NCBI GenBank assembly: GCA_965230005.1
Contig: OZ245934.1
Location: forward strand, 4,960,001-5,024,000
Source of the DNA: SZUA-309 sp965230005
GTDB lineage: Bacteria; Pseudomonadota; Gammaproteobacteria; Pseudomonadales; Azotimanducaceae
DNA: 64,000 bases
Direction: 5' to 3'
Position 1 is the stretch's first letter. Every line of letters starts with the position of its first letter. A program made the position numbers and the translations under genes. Below the pieces are notes generated by a model. It was not told the DNA's origin. It saw only the letters and a program-made list of their open reading frames with translations, and did not search any database. Of this stretch, positions 24,823 to 33,959 are shown piece after piece.

Positions 24823-25788
24823 CTACCAGGCGTAGGCTTCGGGCGCCTCACCGCAGGGCGGGAAGATCTCATCGAGGCGTTGCAGTACCGATTCGCTCAG
24901 GGAGAGCTCAGGCACGGCGAGCACCGACTCCAGCTGGGCGCGACTGCCGGGACCGATGATGGTGGCGCTGACGGGCGGCTGGTGCAGCAGCCAGGTCAGG
25001 GCGACCACGCTCGAAGGCTGCCCGAGTTCCTGGCAGAGGGCGTCGAAAGCACCGAGTTGCTCTGCGCGGTCCGCTCGGGCCTGGCGCGCATCGTCGCTCT
25101 GGCGACGACCTGCCTCTGCGGACCCGTTCGTTGCGAGCAGACCTCCGGCGAGCGGGCTCCAGGGAATCACTCCCACTCCATAGGCCCGGCACGCCGGGAG
25201 CACTTCGAGTTCCGCCCGACGTTCGATCAGGTTATAGAGACTCTGCTCGGCAACGAGGCCGAGCTGATGCCGTGTTGCAGCCTGCTCATTCGCGCGGGCG
25301 ATGGCCCAGCCCGGAAAATTACTGGAGCCCACATAGGTGATCTTGCCGTCTGCGATGAGCCGTTCCATGGCCTGCCAGATTTCTTCCATGGGTGCTGCCC
25401 GGTCGATGTGATGCATCTGATAGAGATCGATGTGATCCACACCGAGGCGTCGCAGGCTGGCTTCACAGGCCATTCGGATGTGCCGCGCCGATAGGCCGCG
25501 ATCGTTCACATCGTCGGACATGGGTTCGTGGACTTTGGTCGCCAGGACGATTTTCTCCCGGACACCGGCACGCCTGGAAAACCAACGCCCGAGAATGGTT
25601 TCGGTGGTGCCAACGCCGAGTTCGCCTCCGTACTGGTTCGCCGTATCGATGAAATTGACGCCTGCATCGACGGCGGCATCGAGGATGTCGAAGGATTCCG
25701 CCTCCGATGTCCGGGGACCGAAGTTCATGGTGCCGAGGCAGAGTTCGCTGACGCTGAGGGCCGATCGGCCGAGCCTTCGGTATCGCAT
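24823..25788 (-). CDS. Aldo/keto reductase
   Basis: 321 residues from ATG 25788 (MRYRRLGRSALSVSELCLGTMNFG). The catalytic tetrad is visible: Asp and Tyr in NFIDTANQYGG, Lys in IVLATKVHEP, His in YQMHHID. The end has the NADPH-binding motif IIGPGSRAQLESVL. It resembles the YajO/general stress-type AKR group. Substrates are aldehydes or ketones, not specified. The PhyH gene lies 32 bases upstream on the same strand, so they are probably cotranscribed. Confidence 0.85.
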   Translation of the reverse strand: MRYRRLGRSALSVSELCLGTMNFGPRTSEAESFDILDAAVDAGVNFIDTANQYGGELGVGTTETILGRWFSRRAGVREKIVLATKVHEPMSDDVNDRGLSARHIRMACEASLRRLGVDHIDLYQMHHIDRAAPMEEIWQAMERLIADGKITYVGSSNFPGWAIARANEQAATRHQLGLVAEQSLYNLIERRAELEVLPACRAYGVGVIPWSPLAGGLLATNGSAEAGRRQSDDARQARADRAEQLGAFDALCQELGQPSSVVALTWLLHQPPVSATIIGPGSRAQLESVLAVPELSLSESVLQRLDEIFPPCGEAPEAYAW

Positions 25789-25820
25789 GGCTGCTTTCCT
25801 TGTACTTGAGGAGTGTCCTG

Positions 25821-26783
25821 TCAGGGGGCGCGGAGCGTCGCTCCCGTGATCAGCTCTTCGCTGGAGTCGAGGACGCTGAAGCGCGTGAGGCGTTGGGCGC
25901 GCTCTGAGAGTTTGCGGTGATCGGCGTAGCTGATGCCGGGCACCATGGGCTCCCGGAACCAGGGGGCGTAAAACTCGAGGTTCGGAATCGCCCGGGTGGC
26001 ATCTGAAAGGTTCGGGGTGCCGCCGTGCCAGGCCCGGGTGTCGCGAATCATGATGGCACCTGCCGGTGCCGGGCAGACAGTGCTGAGCCGCATCCACTCG
26101 GGTTCCTCCTCCAGGCTCGGAATACGAGCCCGCGAGTTCTGGGTGCCGGGAATCTGGCGGGTCGGTCCGTTGAGACGGGTCACCTCCTGCGGCAGGAAGT
26201 TCACACAGATGTAGGGGCAGGGCAGGTCGCGGATCGTGATCGCTCCGCTCGGATCCTTGAAGGCGCTGAAAGGGGAATCCTTCTGGCTGACAAAATCGCG
26301 CACGTCGGCATGGAGGCGTTGATAGTCGGTGGTGCCCGCGAGGCAGAAGTCGCCGCTTGCCGCGCGCAGGATGAAGTCTTCAGAGCCGAACAAGGTGGCA
26401 ACGAAGTCCGTGACGAACTCGATTTCCAGGAGCATCTGCCATTCGGGTCTGTGCAGCTGGCTGCGGGTCAGACTCGAGCCGCCGAAGGAATAGCGCTGCG
26501 CACCACGGTTACCTGAGCGGGCATCGTCCAGAGCCACGATCTCTTCGATCACCGCGTTGCAGCCTTCTGCCAGTTGGGCCGTTTGCTCTTCGCTGAGCAC
26601 GCCTTCAATGACCACGAAGCCATCGCGGCGAAAGCGTTGTTCCGCACGCTCCCGGTCCGCCATCGTGAAGACCTCCAGCGACTGGATGCCGTTGCTGGCC
26701 TCCAGGTGGCGCCGCAGCGCCAGCACGTCCGGATCGTTCCGCGCTTTTCCGGACCACCCCAGCTCTCTCGCGGCGTCTGTCAT
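25821..26783 (-). CDS. Phytanoyl-CoA dioxygenase (PhyH)-family protein
   Basis: 320 residues from the ATG at 26783 (MTDAARELGW). PhyH features: RFRRDGFVVIEGVLSEEQ at ~70, the iron pair His-x-Asp in LHADVRDF, RLNGPTRQIPGTQ as the usual G-x-L-x-x-x-P-G-S-H region, and the distal His plus 2-oxoglutarate Arg in RDTRAWHGGTPNLSDATR. All iron ligands appear conserved, so an active Fe(II)/2-oxoglutarate hydroxylase is expected. The substrate is unknown. A second PhyH-family gene lies at 54500. Confidence 0.85.
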   Translation of the reverse strand: MTDAARELGWSGKARNDPDVLALRRHLEASNGIQSLEVFTMADRERAEQRFRRDGFVVIEGVLSEEQTAQLAEGCNAVIEEIVALDDARSGNRGAQRYSFGGSSLTRSQLHRPEWQMLLEIEFVTDFVATLFGSEDFILRAASGDFCLAGTTDYQRLHADVRDFVSQKDSPFSAFKDPSGAITIRDLPCPYICVNFLPQEVTRLNGPTRQIPGTQNSRARIPSLEEEPEWMRLSTVCPAPAGAIMIRDTRAWHGGTPNLSDATRAIPNLEFYAPWFREPMVPGISYADHRKLSERAQRLTRFSVLDSSEELITGATLRAP

Positions 26784-26864
26784 GATCGACGGCTCCCTTT
26801 CCCTTCCCCTGAGGCTGCCACCTTGCACCACAAAGCGGGCGGCTGCCAGGGCGGGCGCGATGGC

Positions 26865-27257
26865 TCAGGGCCGTCTGGCGTAGGCGGCAACGATGGGCAG
26901 GTCTGCGTCGGCCCAGTCGAAGAGCGCGAGCTCCTCCTTGGTCACCCAGGCGATTTCCGCATGCTCCCGGGCGATGGCAGGCCCGCGCTTCAGATGGCAC
27001 AGATAGGGGCGCAAGCGAATGGTCAGGTCCGGGTAGCGATGCACGTTTTCAGCCAGGGCATCGCGAACGAGCACCGTGCAGCCGAGCTCCTCGCCAATCT
27101 CGCGTTCGAGCGCCTGCTCGGGGCTTTCGCCGGGACGCACTTTGCCACCGGGAAACTCCCACTTGCCCCCCGCGTTGCCACCGGGCGGACGTCGTGCGAT
27201 GAGGACCTCGTCGCCTGCCTCGATGAGGGCGCAGACGACGTCGACGGGCTCGCTCAG
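26865..27257 (-). CDS. Nudix hydrolase (MutT/NudG-like), CTG start
   Basis: 130 residues. The Nudix box is exact: GGKVRPGESPEQALEREIGEELG. The frame runs back through VDVVCALIEAGDEVLIARRPPGGNAGGKWEFPGG, which is the usual N-terminal strand of MutT/NudG proteins, so a GTG at 27140 would cut the fold. No ATG, GTG or TTG exists upstream in this frame; a CTG at 27255-27257 overlaps the TGA of the PPOX gene (CTGA) and gives the normal family length. The role is probably removal of oxidised or non-canonical nucleotides. The start assignment is inference. Confidence 0.75.
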   Translation of the reverse strand: MSEPVDVVCALIEAGDEVLIARRPPGGNAGGKWEFPGGKVRPGESPEQALEREIGEELGCTVLVRDALAENVHRYPDLTIRLRPYLCHLKRGPAIAREHAEIAWVTKEELALFDWADADLPIVAAYARRP

Positions 27258-27703
27258 GCTCGCCAGACCCGCTTGTTCATGGAGCCGAACATCTCCGATA
27301 GCTCCACGCGCGTCGGCGTGATGCGAATCGGGCAGAAGTTCGGGTCTTCCGGGCCGGTGGAGCCGAACTGGGTGAGGTCGTAGTCGATGGCTTCCCAGGC
27401 GTGATTCTTCAGGGCCTGATCGGTGACGATCTCCGCCGTGCCACGCACCATCACGTGAACGAAATCCGGCGGGGCCACCTGATACTGGATATCCACGTGT
27501 GGATTGGCGCTCAGTTGCTTCGCCTTCGGTGACTCGGGACCGGTTGCGAACCAGAGCGTTTCGCCGTCCCAGGTGGGGTGGACGATGCGTACCCGCGGCT
27601 CGTCACCGGCGACCGTTGCTACGGCGCACCAGATCGCTTTTTTACAGGCTTCATCCACGGCGCTGAAAAACTCGGCCCGTTCGTCTTCGCTGATCGTACT
27701 CAT
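27254..27703 (-). CDS. PPOX-class flavin/deazaflavin-binding protein
   Basis: 149 residues. The split-barrel pattern is clear: KAIWCAVATVAGDEPRVRIVHPTWDGETLWFATGPESPKAKQLSANPHVDIQYQV, then FVHVMVRGTAEIV. This is the FMN/F420-binding PPOX fold. The strand ending in ATGPESPKAKQL, ahead of the helix, is typical of general stress/oxidase members. Its stop overlaps the probable Nudix start, which points to translational coupling. Downstream of a small EthD-like gene on the same strand. Confidence 0.8.
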   Translation of the reverse strand: MSTISEDERAEFFSAVDEACKKAIWCAVATVAGDEPRVRIVHPTWDGETLWFATGPESPKAKQLSANPHVDIQYQVAPPDFVHVMVRGTAEIVTDQALKNHAWEAIDYDLTQFGSTGPEDPNFCPIRITPTRVELSEMFGSMNKRVWRA

Positions 27704-27739
27704 CGCTGTTGCTCCTCTCTTAGCTGTTCGTTGCCTTGT

Positions 27740-28126
27740 TTATTCGGTGCGCTCGCCGGCCTCGTCGTAGGCGGCGAGCAGCTCGTACCAGCCGGAGCCG
27801 CCAACGCGGAGCGGGATGGTTTCGAACCTGCTGGCCGTGGCCCAGTGTTTGCCGCGGCCTTCCCAGGCATCCGGATTGGCCTGCCAGTCGTTGATCAGCC
27901 GCTCGGCTGCCTCATGACTTTCCGCCTCCACTTCGTAGAGCGACAGGTAGCGCGCGGGCGTGTCGATATCCAGGTGCGGTCCCGCGAGACGGAAAACCTG
28001 GCTTCTGACGAATCCCGGGCAGCGGGCGGTGTCTTCGATGTGTTCGTCGAGGAACCACTCCTTGAAGGCCGCTTCGGAAGCTTCGTCCGGTGGTTCGCAA
28101 AGGCCGATGAGCATGAACTTCGCCAT
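27740..28126 (-). CDS. EthD-like dimeric alpha-beta barrel protein
   Basis: 128 residues. AKFMLIGLCEPPDEASEAAFKEWFLDEHIEDTARCPGFVRSQVFRL reads like an EthD/Dabb domain: first strand, then a helix with EWFLDEHIED replacing the EthD YYxxxHxPL, then the second strand. The second half (YLSLYEVEAESHEAAERLI) is the next strand and helix. The family binds small hydrophobic ligands. The gene is 10 bases from the SDR gene upstream and 36 bases from the PPOX gene, so it is part of the minus-strand operon. Confidence 0.6.
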   Translation of the reverse strand: MAKFMLIGLCEPPDEASEAAFKEWFLDEHIEDTARCPGFVRSQVFRLAGPHLDIDTPARYLSLYEVEAESHEAAERLINDWQANPDAWEGRGKHWATASRFETIPLRVGGSGWYELLAAYDEAGERTE

Positions 28127-28136
28127 GGGTGCTTCC

Positions 28137-28901
28137 TCAAGTGTTCGGTTTCTTGTCTCCCGGTGCGCGGATGATGAAGGCCGGTTTCGCCTCGCTCACT
28201 TTCGCCCAGCTTTTACCCGTCTCCCCCACGGTCATGAGCTGGCGCACTTCCTCGGCGATCGCTTCCGGTGACATGAAGATCGCCGCTTCGGTGCGCTGTG
28301 CTTCCGGAATGATGGCCGTGTCGATACCGCCGGGGCAGAGGGCGTTGATGCTGATATTGCGTTCCGCAAGCGTGGGTCCGAGGCTGCGGACCAGGCCGAC
28401 CACGGCGTGTTTGCTCATGGCATAAAGCGGGTCCACGTCGTAGGGCGTGATGCCTGCGAGGGAGGCTGTGACCACGATAGCGGCGCCGGGTTCGAGCAGG
28501 GGCAGCAGGGCCTGAAGGCCGAACACGACGCCGTCGACGTTGACGCCCATCATGCGCCGGTAGCGGTCGAGGACCATCGCGTCGAAGCGGTACTCGGCCA
28601 GCGGTGCATCCGGCGGTGCAATCTGAATCCCTGCGTTCAGGTGAATTCGATTCGGCGTGCCGAAGTCCCCGAGGCTTGCGGCCAGTTCGCGCCAGGCCTC
28701 CGGGTCCGCAACGTTCAGGTGCCGATAGGCAGCACCCGTGTCGCCTGCAAGTGCTTCGCCGGCCGCGTCATCGATATCGAGCGCCAGCACCGGCTCACCG
28801 GCGGCACGGCCAGCGCGCACGACGGCAGCGCCGATACCCGAGGCTGCGCCGGTGACGATCCAGATCGCTTCAGCTTGCTCCTGATTCCTCTCCTTTGTCA
28901 T
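28137..28901 (-). CDS. Short-chain dehydrogenase/reductase
   Basis: 254 residues. Motifs: TGAASGIGAAVVRAG (cofactor), HLNAG (in place of NNAG), catalytic YAMSKHAVVG, then CPGGIDTAII. ALDIDD after the second strand suggests NAD. The substrate-binding part is not informative. It seems to head a short operon with the EthD-like, PPOX and Nudix genes. Confidence 0.85.
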   Translation of the reverse strand: MTKERNQEQAEAIWIVTGAASGIGAAVVRAGRAAGEPVLALDIDDAAGEALAGDTGAAYRHLNVADPEAWRELAASLGDFGTPNRIHLNAGIQIAPPDAPLAEYRFDAMVLDRYRRMMGVNVDGVVFGLQALLPLLEPGAAIVVTASLAGITPYDVDPLYAMSKHAVVGLVRSLGPTLAERNISINALCPGGIDTAIIPEAQRTEAAIFMSPEAIAEEVRQLMTVGETGKSWAKVSEAKPAFIIRAPGDKKPNT

Positions 28902-28997
28902 CGGGGCTCCCCTCCCGCTGTGCTTTTCCGGCTCACCACCTTGCCGGTTTCTATCTGTTGACCTTCCCGCCAGCCGCCTTTTCCCGGACCGCTTTCC

Positions 28998-30017
28998 TCA
29001 GCCGAGGACAATATCCGCGAAGGTACGCAGCTGGCCGATGTTCTGAGTGGAAACCAGCAGTGACGTCACCGGCGTATCGCGCCAGGCATCGAGACGGTCC
29101 TTGATACGCTCCACCGAGCCCACGAGCGAAATCTCGTCTGCCAGCTCGGTGGGTACGGCCTGGGCAGCCTCGTCTTTCTTTCCGTCGAGGAACAGATCCT
29201 GGATCTTTTCAGCGGCTTCCTCGAAGCCCATGCGCTGCACGAGTTCGTTGTGGAAGTTGCGCGATTTGGCCCCCATGCCGCCGATGTAGAGCGCCAGATT
29301 CCGCTTCAGCGGCTGGAGGGCTTCTTCGACGTCGTCGTTAATGATCACGGAGACGCCCTGCATGATCTCGAAGCCCGGTTTCGCGTGGGCGATCTGATCG
29401 GCGTAGACCTCCTGGCGATAGGGCGAGTAGTAGAGGGGCAGCCAGCCATCGGCGATCTCAGCGGTCATGGCGACGTTCTTCGGCCCTTCGGCACCAAGGA
29501 AGATGGGTAGATCTTCCCGGTAGGGGTGAGTGATGGACTTCAGGGGTTTGCCGAGACCCCAGGCACCCTCTCCCGTGTAGGGCAGCGGATAGTGTTCGCC
29601 GTCGTTCGTGACCGGCTCCTGACGGGCCAGGACCTGGCGGATGATGCTCACGTATTCGCGGGTACGGGCCAGGGGCTTGCCGAAGGGTCGGCCATACCAG
29701 CCCTCAACGACCTGCGGGCCCGAGACGCCGAGGCCGAGAATCATGCGGCCCTTGGAGAGATGATCCAGAGAGAGGGCGGCCATGGCCGTGGCCGTGGGTG
29801 CCCGGGCCGACAGCTGGGCGATGCCCGTGCCCAGGCGGATGCGTTCCGTGTGGGCTCCGATCCAGGCCAGCGGGGTGAAAACGTCCGAGCCCCAGGCTTC
29901 CGCCGTGAACACGGCGTCGTAGCCGAGCTTCTCTGCCTCCTGAGCGATCTTCACCATGTCCGGGTTCGGGGCAGCGCCCCAGTAGCCAAGCTGCAGTCCG
30001 AGCTTCAGGTCCTTCAT
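28998..30017 (-). CDS. Luciferase-like (LLM class) oxidoreductase, F420-type subfamily
   Basis: 339 residues from ATG 30017 (MKDLKLGLQLGYWGAAPNP), with AGGAAGG upstream. The TIM-barrel luciferase motifs are GYDAVFTAEAWGSDVFTPLAWIGAHTERIRLGTGIAQL, RMILGLGVSGPQVVEGWYGRPFGKP and PIFLGAEGPKNVAMTAEIADGWLP. This arrangement, with the AEAWGSD loop and GVSGPQVVEGWYG, corresponds to the LLM subfamily known mainly from actinobacteria and annotated as F420-dependent. FMN use is possible. It is divergent from the acyl-CoA dehydrogenase pair at 30164, so it may serve the same pathway. Confidence 0.85.
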   Translation of the reverse strand: MKDLKLGLQLGYWGAAPNPDMVKIAQEAEKLGYDAVFTAEAWGSDVFTPLAWIGAHTERIRLGTGIAQLSARAPTATAMAALSLDHLSKGRMILGLGVSGPQVVEGWYGRPFGKPLARTREYVSIIRQVLARQEPVTNDGEHYPLPYTGEGAWGLGKPLKSITHPYREDLPIFLGAEGPKNVAMTAEIADGWLPLYYSPYRQEVYADQIAHAKPGFEIMQGVSVIINDDVEEALQPLKRNLALYIGGMGAKSRNFHNELVQRMGFEEAAEKIQDLFLDGKKDEAAQAVPTELADEISLVGSVERIKDRLDAWRDTPVTSLLVSTQNIGQLRTFADIVLG

Positions 30018-30163
30018 CTCTCTAATCCTTCCTCGCCAGTTCGGTCCGGTCTCCGCCGGGCCGGCCATGCTAGCAGAACCCCGGGGAAAACCGTCACCCC
30101 TGATTGTTTCCAGGGAGCAGTGATGCCAGCATAGGCGGCTGTCTGTAGGAAGACCCGAGCAAA

Positions 30164-31372
30164 ATGTCAGAAACAACAAGCGCCCAGGCGCAGCAGGAGT
30201 TCCGCGAATACTGCCGCAGCTGGCTTGAGGAAAACCGTCCCGGACCCACGGAGCTGCCGCTGCCACAGGCGGCCTACGAAGTCACCTATGACGACCATCG
30301 CAACTACCTCTGCGACTGGCAGGCCCGCTGCTATGAGGCGCAGCTCATAGCCACGGACGTGCCGCAGGAATACGGCGGCCACGGTCACGACGGCTTTCAG
30401 GCCATCGCCAGCGCCGAAGTGCGCCGGGCGAAGGTGCCTTACTTCATCAACTGGATCGGCCTCGGCATGACGGCGCCGACGCTGCTGCAGCTCGGCACGG
30501 AAGAACAGAAGAAACGTTTTCTGCCGCCGATCTTCACGGCGGAAGAAATCTGGTGTCAGGGCTTCAGCGAGCCCGGTGCCGGATCGGATCTGGTTTCTCT
30601 GCAGACGTCGGCCGTGAAAGACGGCGACAACTGGGTCGTGAACGGCTCCAAGGTCTGGACCAGTCTCGGGGCCCTGGCGAGCTGGATGCTGCTCCTTGCC
30701 CGGAACGATAAAGACGACAAATACAACGGTGTCACCTACTTCCTGGCACCCATGGATCAGCCGGGCGTCACGGTGCGGCCGATCCACAAAATGACGGGCG
30801 AGTCCGGGTTCAACGAGGTGTTCCTCGAGGACGTGATCATTCCCGACGATCTCCGCGTGAGTGACGTCGGGGCGGGCTGGAAGGTCGCCATGACCACCCT
30901 GACGAGCGAACGCGGCGCCGGCATGGGTGTCGGCGCTGTCGCCAGCAGCGAATCACCGCTCACGGCGGTGCTCGAGCTCATCGATCTGGCCAAGCGCACG
31001 GAGCGGGATGGACAACCGCTCTGGGAGGATCCGGTCTGGCGGGAACGGATCATGAAGCTCTACGAGCGTACCGAGGCGAGCATGCAGAACGCGCGCCGTG
31101 CGCGGGTGAACGCGCTGAATGGGGGTGCCATGCGTCTGCCCCTGCAGGGCAAGCTGGTCGGCAGTGAGATTGGTCAGGAGCTGAACGAGGTGGCCCTGGC
31201 GATCCTCGGCATGCGGTCGAGCCTGTATGTCGGCGATCCGAACGCCGAAGCCGATGGCAAATGGGCCCTTGGTTACATGAACAGCTACACGGGAACGATT
31301 TCCGGCGGCAGCAGCGAAATCCAGCGCAACATTCTCGGCGAACGGGTCCTCGGCCTGCCGAAGACGAAGTAG
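30164..31372 (+). CDS. Acyl-CoA dehydrogenase, subunit 1 of an adjacent pair
   Basis: 402 residues. The FAD-binding motifs are WCQGFSEPGAGSDLVSLQTSA, GSKVWTSLGALASW and, at the end, TISGGSSEIQRNILGERVLGLPK. The length and the missing N-terminal mitochondrial-type region fit the FadE26/FadE28-like bacterial group. It is followed after nine bases by a second, shorter dehydrogenase. Such pairs form alpha2-beta2 enzymes in steroid side-chain degradation, where FAD sits between the two subunits. A heteromer here is inference. Confidence 0.85.
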   Translation: MSETTSAQAQQEFREYCRSWLEENRPGPTELPLPQAAYEVTYDDHRNYLCDWQARCYEAQLIATDVPQEYGGHGHDGFQAIASAEVRRAKVPYFINWIGLGMTAPTLLQLGTEEQKKRFLPPIFTAEEIWCQGFSEPGAGSDLVSLQTSAVKDGDNWVVNGSKVWTSLGALASWMLLLARNDKDDKYNGVTYFLAPMDQPGVTVRPIHKMTGESGFNEVFLEDVIIPDDLRVSDVGAGWKVAMTTLTSERGAGMGVGAVASSESPLTAVLELIDLAKRTERDGQPLWEDPVWRERIMKLYERTEASMQNARRARVNALNGGAMRLPLQGKLVGSEIGQELNEVALAILGMRSSLYVGDPNAEADGKWALGYMNSYTGTISGGSSEIQRNILGERVLGLPKTK

Positions 31373-31381
31373 GAGCCCCTC

Positions 31382-32494
31382 ATGACGCAGCCGAGAGACT
31401 ATGGATTCAACGAAGAAACAGCCATGCTCAAGGAGTCGGCGGAACGCTTCCTGACGGAGGCGCGCCCGGTGGATCAGCTCCGACCGCATCTCGCCGGCAC
31501 GGAAGATCCCTATCGTGGCGACGCGCGCCAGGGCTGGTATGACGCCGACGGCTGGCAGCAGATGGTGGAGCTTGGCTGGACCATGCTCGCCGTCCCCGAG
31601 GCGAACGGGGGCCTGGGTATGGGCCTGGTCGCGGCGGTTGCCATTCAGGAAGAGATCGGCCGTGCCGCCTGCCCGACACCGCTCACGAGCACCCTGCAGG
31701 CAACCTTTCTGGCGCGCGCAGCCGGTGCGGACGAACTGCTCGGCCGCATCGCCGGGGGCGAGGCCGTGGCTCTCGGGCTCTTCGGAGAAGCGGGCTCTCT
31801 GGAGGTCGACTCCACGGACGTTGCGGTGTCCGGAGGCCGGCTGACGGGTACGAGCTGGTACGTGCAGGATCCTCAGAAGGCAACGGCCTTCATCGTGGCC
31901 GCGAAAAATGCCGAGGGCGTCGGACTGTACCTCGTCGAGGCCGCGGCGTTGACCATTGAAGCCGATCGCATCGTCGATCTCACCCGGGATCAGGGGCGCC
32001 TCGTGCTGGACAATGCGGAAGCCGTGGAACTGGCGCCGCCCGGTGCGGGAGAAGGCGTCATCGAGCAGGCGCTGCCGGCGATCCTGACGCTGGTTGCTGC
32101 CGACATGGCCGGCGCGGCGGAATGGCAGCTCATGGCAACCGCTGAGTACGCCAAGGTGCGCACCCAGTTCGATCGTCCCATTGGATTCTTCCAGGCGGTA
32201 AAGCACCCGATCGTAAACATGATGATCGCTGCGGACGAAACCCGGTCCCTGGTCTACAACGCCGCAGCGGCTTACGACCACGAACCGGCAGACGCCTTAC
32301 GCTGTGCGCGCCTGGCGAAGTCGAGCGCCTCGGATACAGCCTCCTTCTGCGCCAATCGTTCCACGCAGCTGCACGGTGGAATTGGTTTTACCTGGGAAGC
32401 CGACGTGCAGGTCTACCACAAACGGCAGATGCACAGTCAGTTCCTGCTCGGGGACGGGTCCTGGCAGCGGCAGAAGCTGGCTGAGCTGCTCTAG
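31382..32494 (+). CDS. Acyl-CoA dehydrogenase, subunit 2 of an adjacent pair
   Basis: 370 residues. LGWTMLAVPEANGGLGMGLVAAVAIQEEIGRAA is the N-terminal helix bundle, and RSTQLHGGIGFTWEADVQVYHKRQ is the C-terminal motif near the flavin. The middle beta domain is short (ALGLFGEAGSLEVDSTDVAVSG) and lacks the standard FAD motif seen in the first gene, as in the partner subunits of FadE heteromers. GGAGCC precedes the ATG. Its stop shares CTAG with the stop of the convergent transporter gene. Confidence 0.85.
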   Translation: MTQPRDYGFNEETAMLKESAERFLTEARPVDQLRPHLAGTEDPYRGDARQGWYDADGWQQMVELGWTMLAVPEANGGLGMGLVAAVAIQEEIGRAACPTPLTSTLQATFLARAAGADELLGRIAGGEAVALGLFGEAGSLEVDSTDVAVSGGRLTGTSWYVQDPQKATAFIVAAKNAEGVGLYLVEAAALTIEADRIVDLTRDQGRLVLDNAEAVELAPPGAGEGVIEQALPAILTLVAADMAGAAEWQLMATAEYAKVRTQFDRPIGFFQAVKHPIVNMMIAADETRSLVYNAAAAYDHEPADALRCARLAKSSASDTASFCANRSTQLHGGIGFTWEADVQVYHKRQMHSQFLLGDGSWQRQKLAELL

Positions 32495-33777
32495 CCGGCG
32501 GCAGTTTTTGCCGCGTTGGCCTCGATCTGTCGGCGAATCTCCGCGTGCTTGTCTTCCGTGATCGGGTAGTTCCAGACAATGGCCGCACCGGCCAGGAAAA
32601 ACAGTGACGGGAAAGTCGAGAACAGGAAGCGCAGCCCAAAGAGTTCGTCCTCTCCGTTGACGGCTCCCGGCTCGGCGTTGAAGCCAAACAGCGCCAGGCC
32701 AAACATCGCAATGGCCGCTCCCACGGACGAGGTTGCTTTCTGAGCGAAAGACCAGGCTGAGAAGAAGATGGCCGCGCGGTTCTCGCCGCTGGCCACCGTA
32801 TCCAGATCGATCACGTCAGCCTTCATGGAGTTCGGCAGCGACGCGGCGAAGCCGCCGGCCGCAAAGCCCGTGGCTACGGTGATGGGCAGCATCCACCAGA
32901 AGTCACCGGGACCGAGCAGCAGATAGAACGGGTGGGCGCAGGAGATCATCACGAAGGCGCCAATGTATGCCCGGTGTTTGCCGAAGCGATTGGCGAGCTT
33001 CACCCACACGGGCACGGCGAAGAAGGTCGTCAGATAGAAAAACGTGAGCATGTAGATGGCTTTGTCTTCTGCCCCAAGCACGTCGGCGACGAAGAAAAGA
33101 TACAGCGGCGTCGTCACGTTGAGGCCGATGGAGCCGATCATGAAGGCGAGGACCAGCTGCTTGAAGGGACCGTTCTGCCACATGAGCTTGAGTCCCTCGA
33201 GCACGGGCAGCGTCGAGCGGATGTCTACCTCCGGCTCAGGGGTACGGAGCACCGTGAGCAGCACGCAGACCGGCATGATGATGAGCATGGTGATGCCCAC
33301 GATCTCGAGGACTGTCGCGCTGCCGCCGAGGCCGAAAAAAAGCAGGGCGGCAGCCGGCACCAGCTGTGCGGTCAGGCTGCCGATCACGCCGGCCATGGCC
33401 CGGGCGCCGGTGATCCGCGATCGCTCCCGGTAATCGGTGGAAAGCTCGGCGCCCCAGGCGTAGTAGGGGATGAGCATCATGGTCGTGGAGAGGGACAGCG
33501 TCATGGACCAGAGCAGCATGTGCGTGGCCCCGGCGCCTTCCGGTGGCATGAAGAGCTGGTAGATCGAGATCATCATGATCGGCGTCGCTGCCACGACCCA
33601 GGGTCGGCGGCGGCCGAAACGGCTCTTCGTGTGGTCGCTCAGGTAGCCCATGAGAGGATCGGTGATCACATCGAAGATGCGCACGACGATCATGATCGTA
33701 CCCACGAGCGCAAGGGACACGCCCACGTCGCTGGCATAGAAACGCGGGATAAACACGATCACCGGGAACAGGGACAT
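32491..33777 (-). CDS. MFS/GPH-type sugar-cation or drug symporter; N-terminus probably longer
   Basis: 428 residues from ATG 33777; about twelve membrane helices. The loop SDHTKSRFGRRRPWVVAATP is the GPH-family (glycoside-pentoside-hexuronide) motif between helices 2 and 3. The frame continues upstream through TLFYYSLTDLPVA, which matches the normal first helix of this family, but there is no ATG, GTG or TTG. An ACG at 33838-33840, with GAGAGG nine bases before, is the best candidate start and would give 449 residues. Its stop overlaps the dehydrogenase stop by four bases. The cargo is unknown. Confidence 0.8.
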   Translation of the reverse strand: MSLFPVIVFIPRFYASDVGVSLALVGTIMIVVRIFDVITDPLMGYLSDHTKSRFGRRRPWVVAATPIMMISIYQLFMPPEGAGATHMLLWSMTLSLSTTMMLIPYYAWGAELSTDYRERSRITGARAMAGVIGSLTAQLVPAAALLFFGLGGSATVLEIVGITMLIIMPVCVLLTVLRTPEPEVDIRSTLPVLEGLKLMWQNGPFKQLVLAFMIGSIGLNVTTPLYLFFVADVLGAEDKAIYMLTFFYLTTFFAVPVWVKLANRFGKHRAYIGAFVMISCAHPFYLLLGPGDFWWMLPITVATGFAAGGFAASLPNSMKADVIDLDTVASGENRAAIFFSAWSFAQKATSSVGAAIAMFGLALFGFNAEPGAVNGEDELFGLRFLFSTFPSLFFLAGAAIVWNYPITEDKHAEIRRQIEANAAKTAAG

Positions 33778-33959
33778 TGCGACCGGCAGATCGGTGAGGC
33801 TGTAGTAAAACAGCGTAGACGTTTTCAGTGGTTTAGTCGTGGCGGCGGGCCTCTCTCCCCTGGCTACCGTCGGACTGACATCCTTATACCGCAGCGAGCG
33901 TTTCGCTGCGGCCTCTTTTCACGCACTTTGCTGCGAGCTTGCTGCGGACTCCCAGTGGC

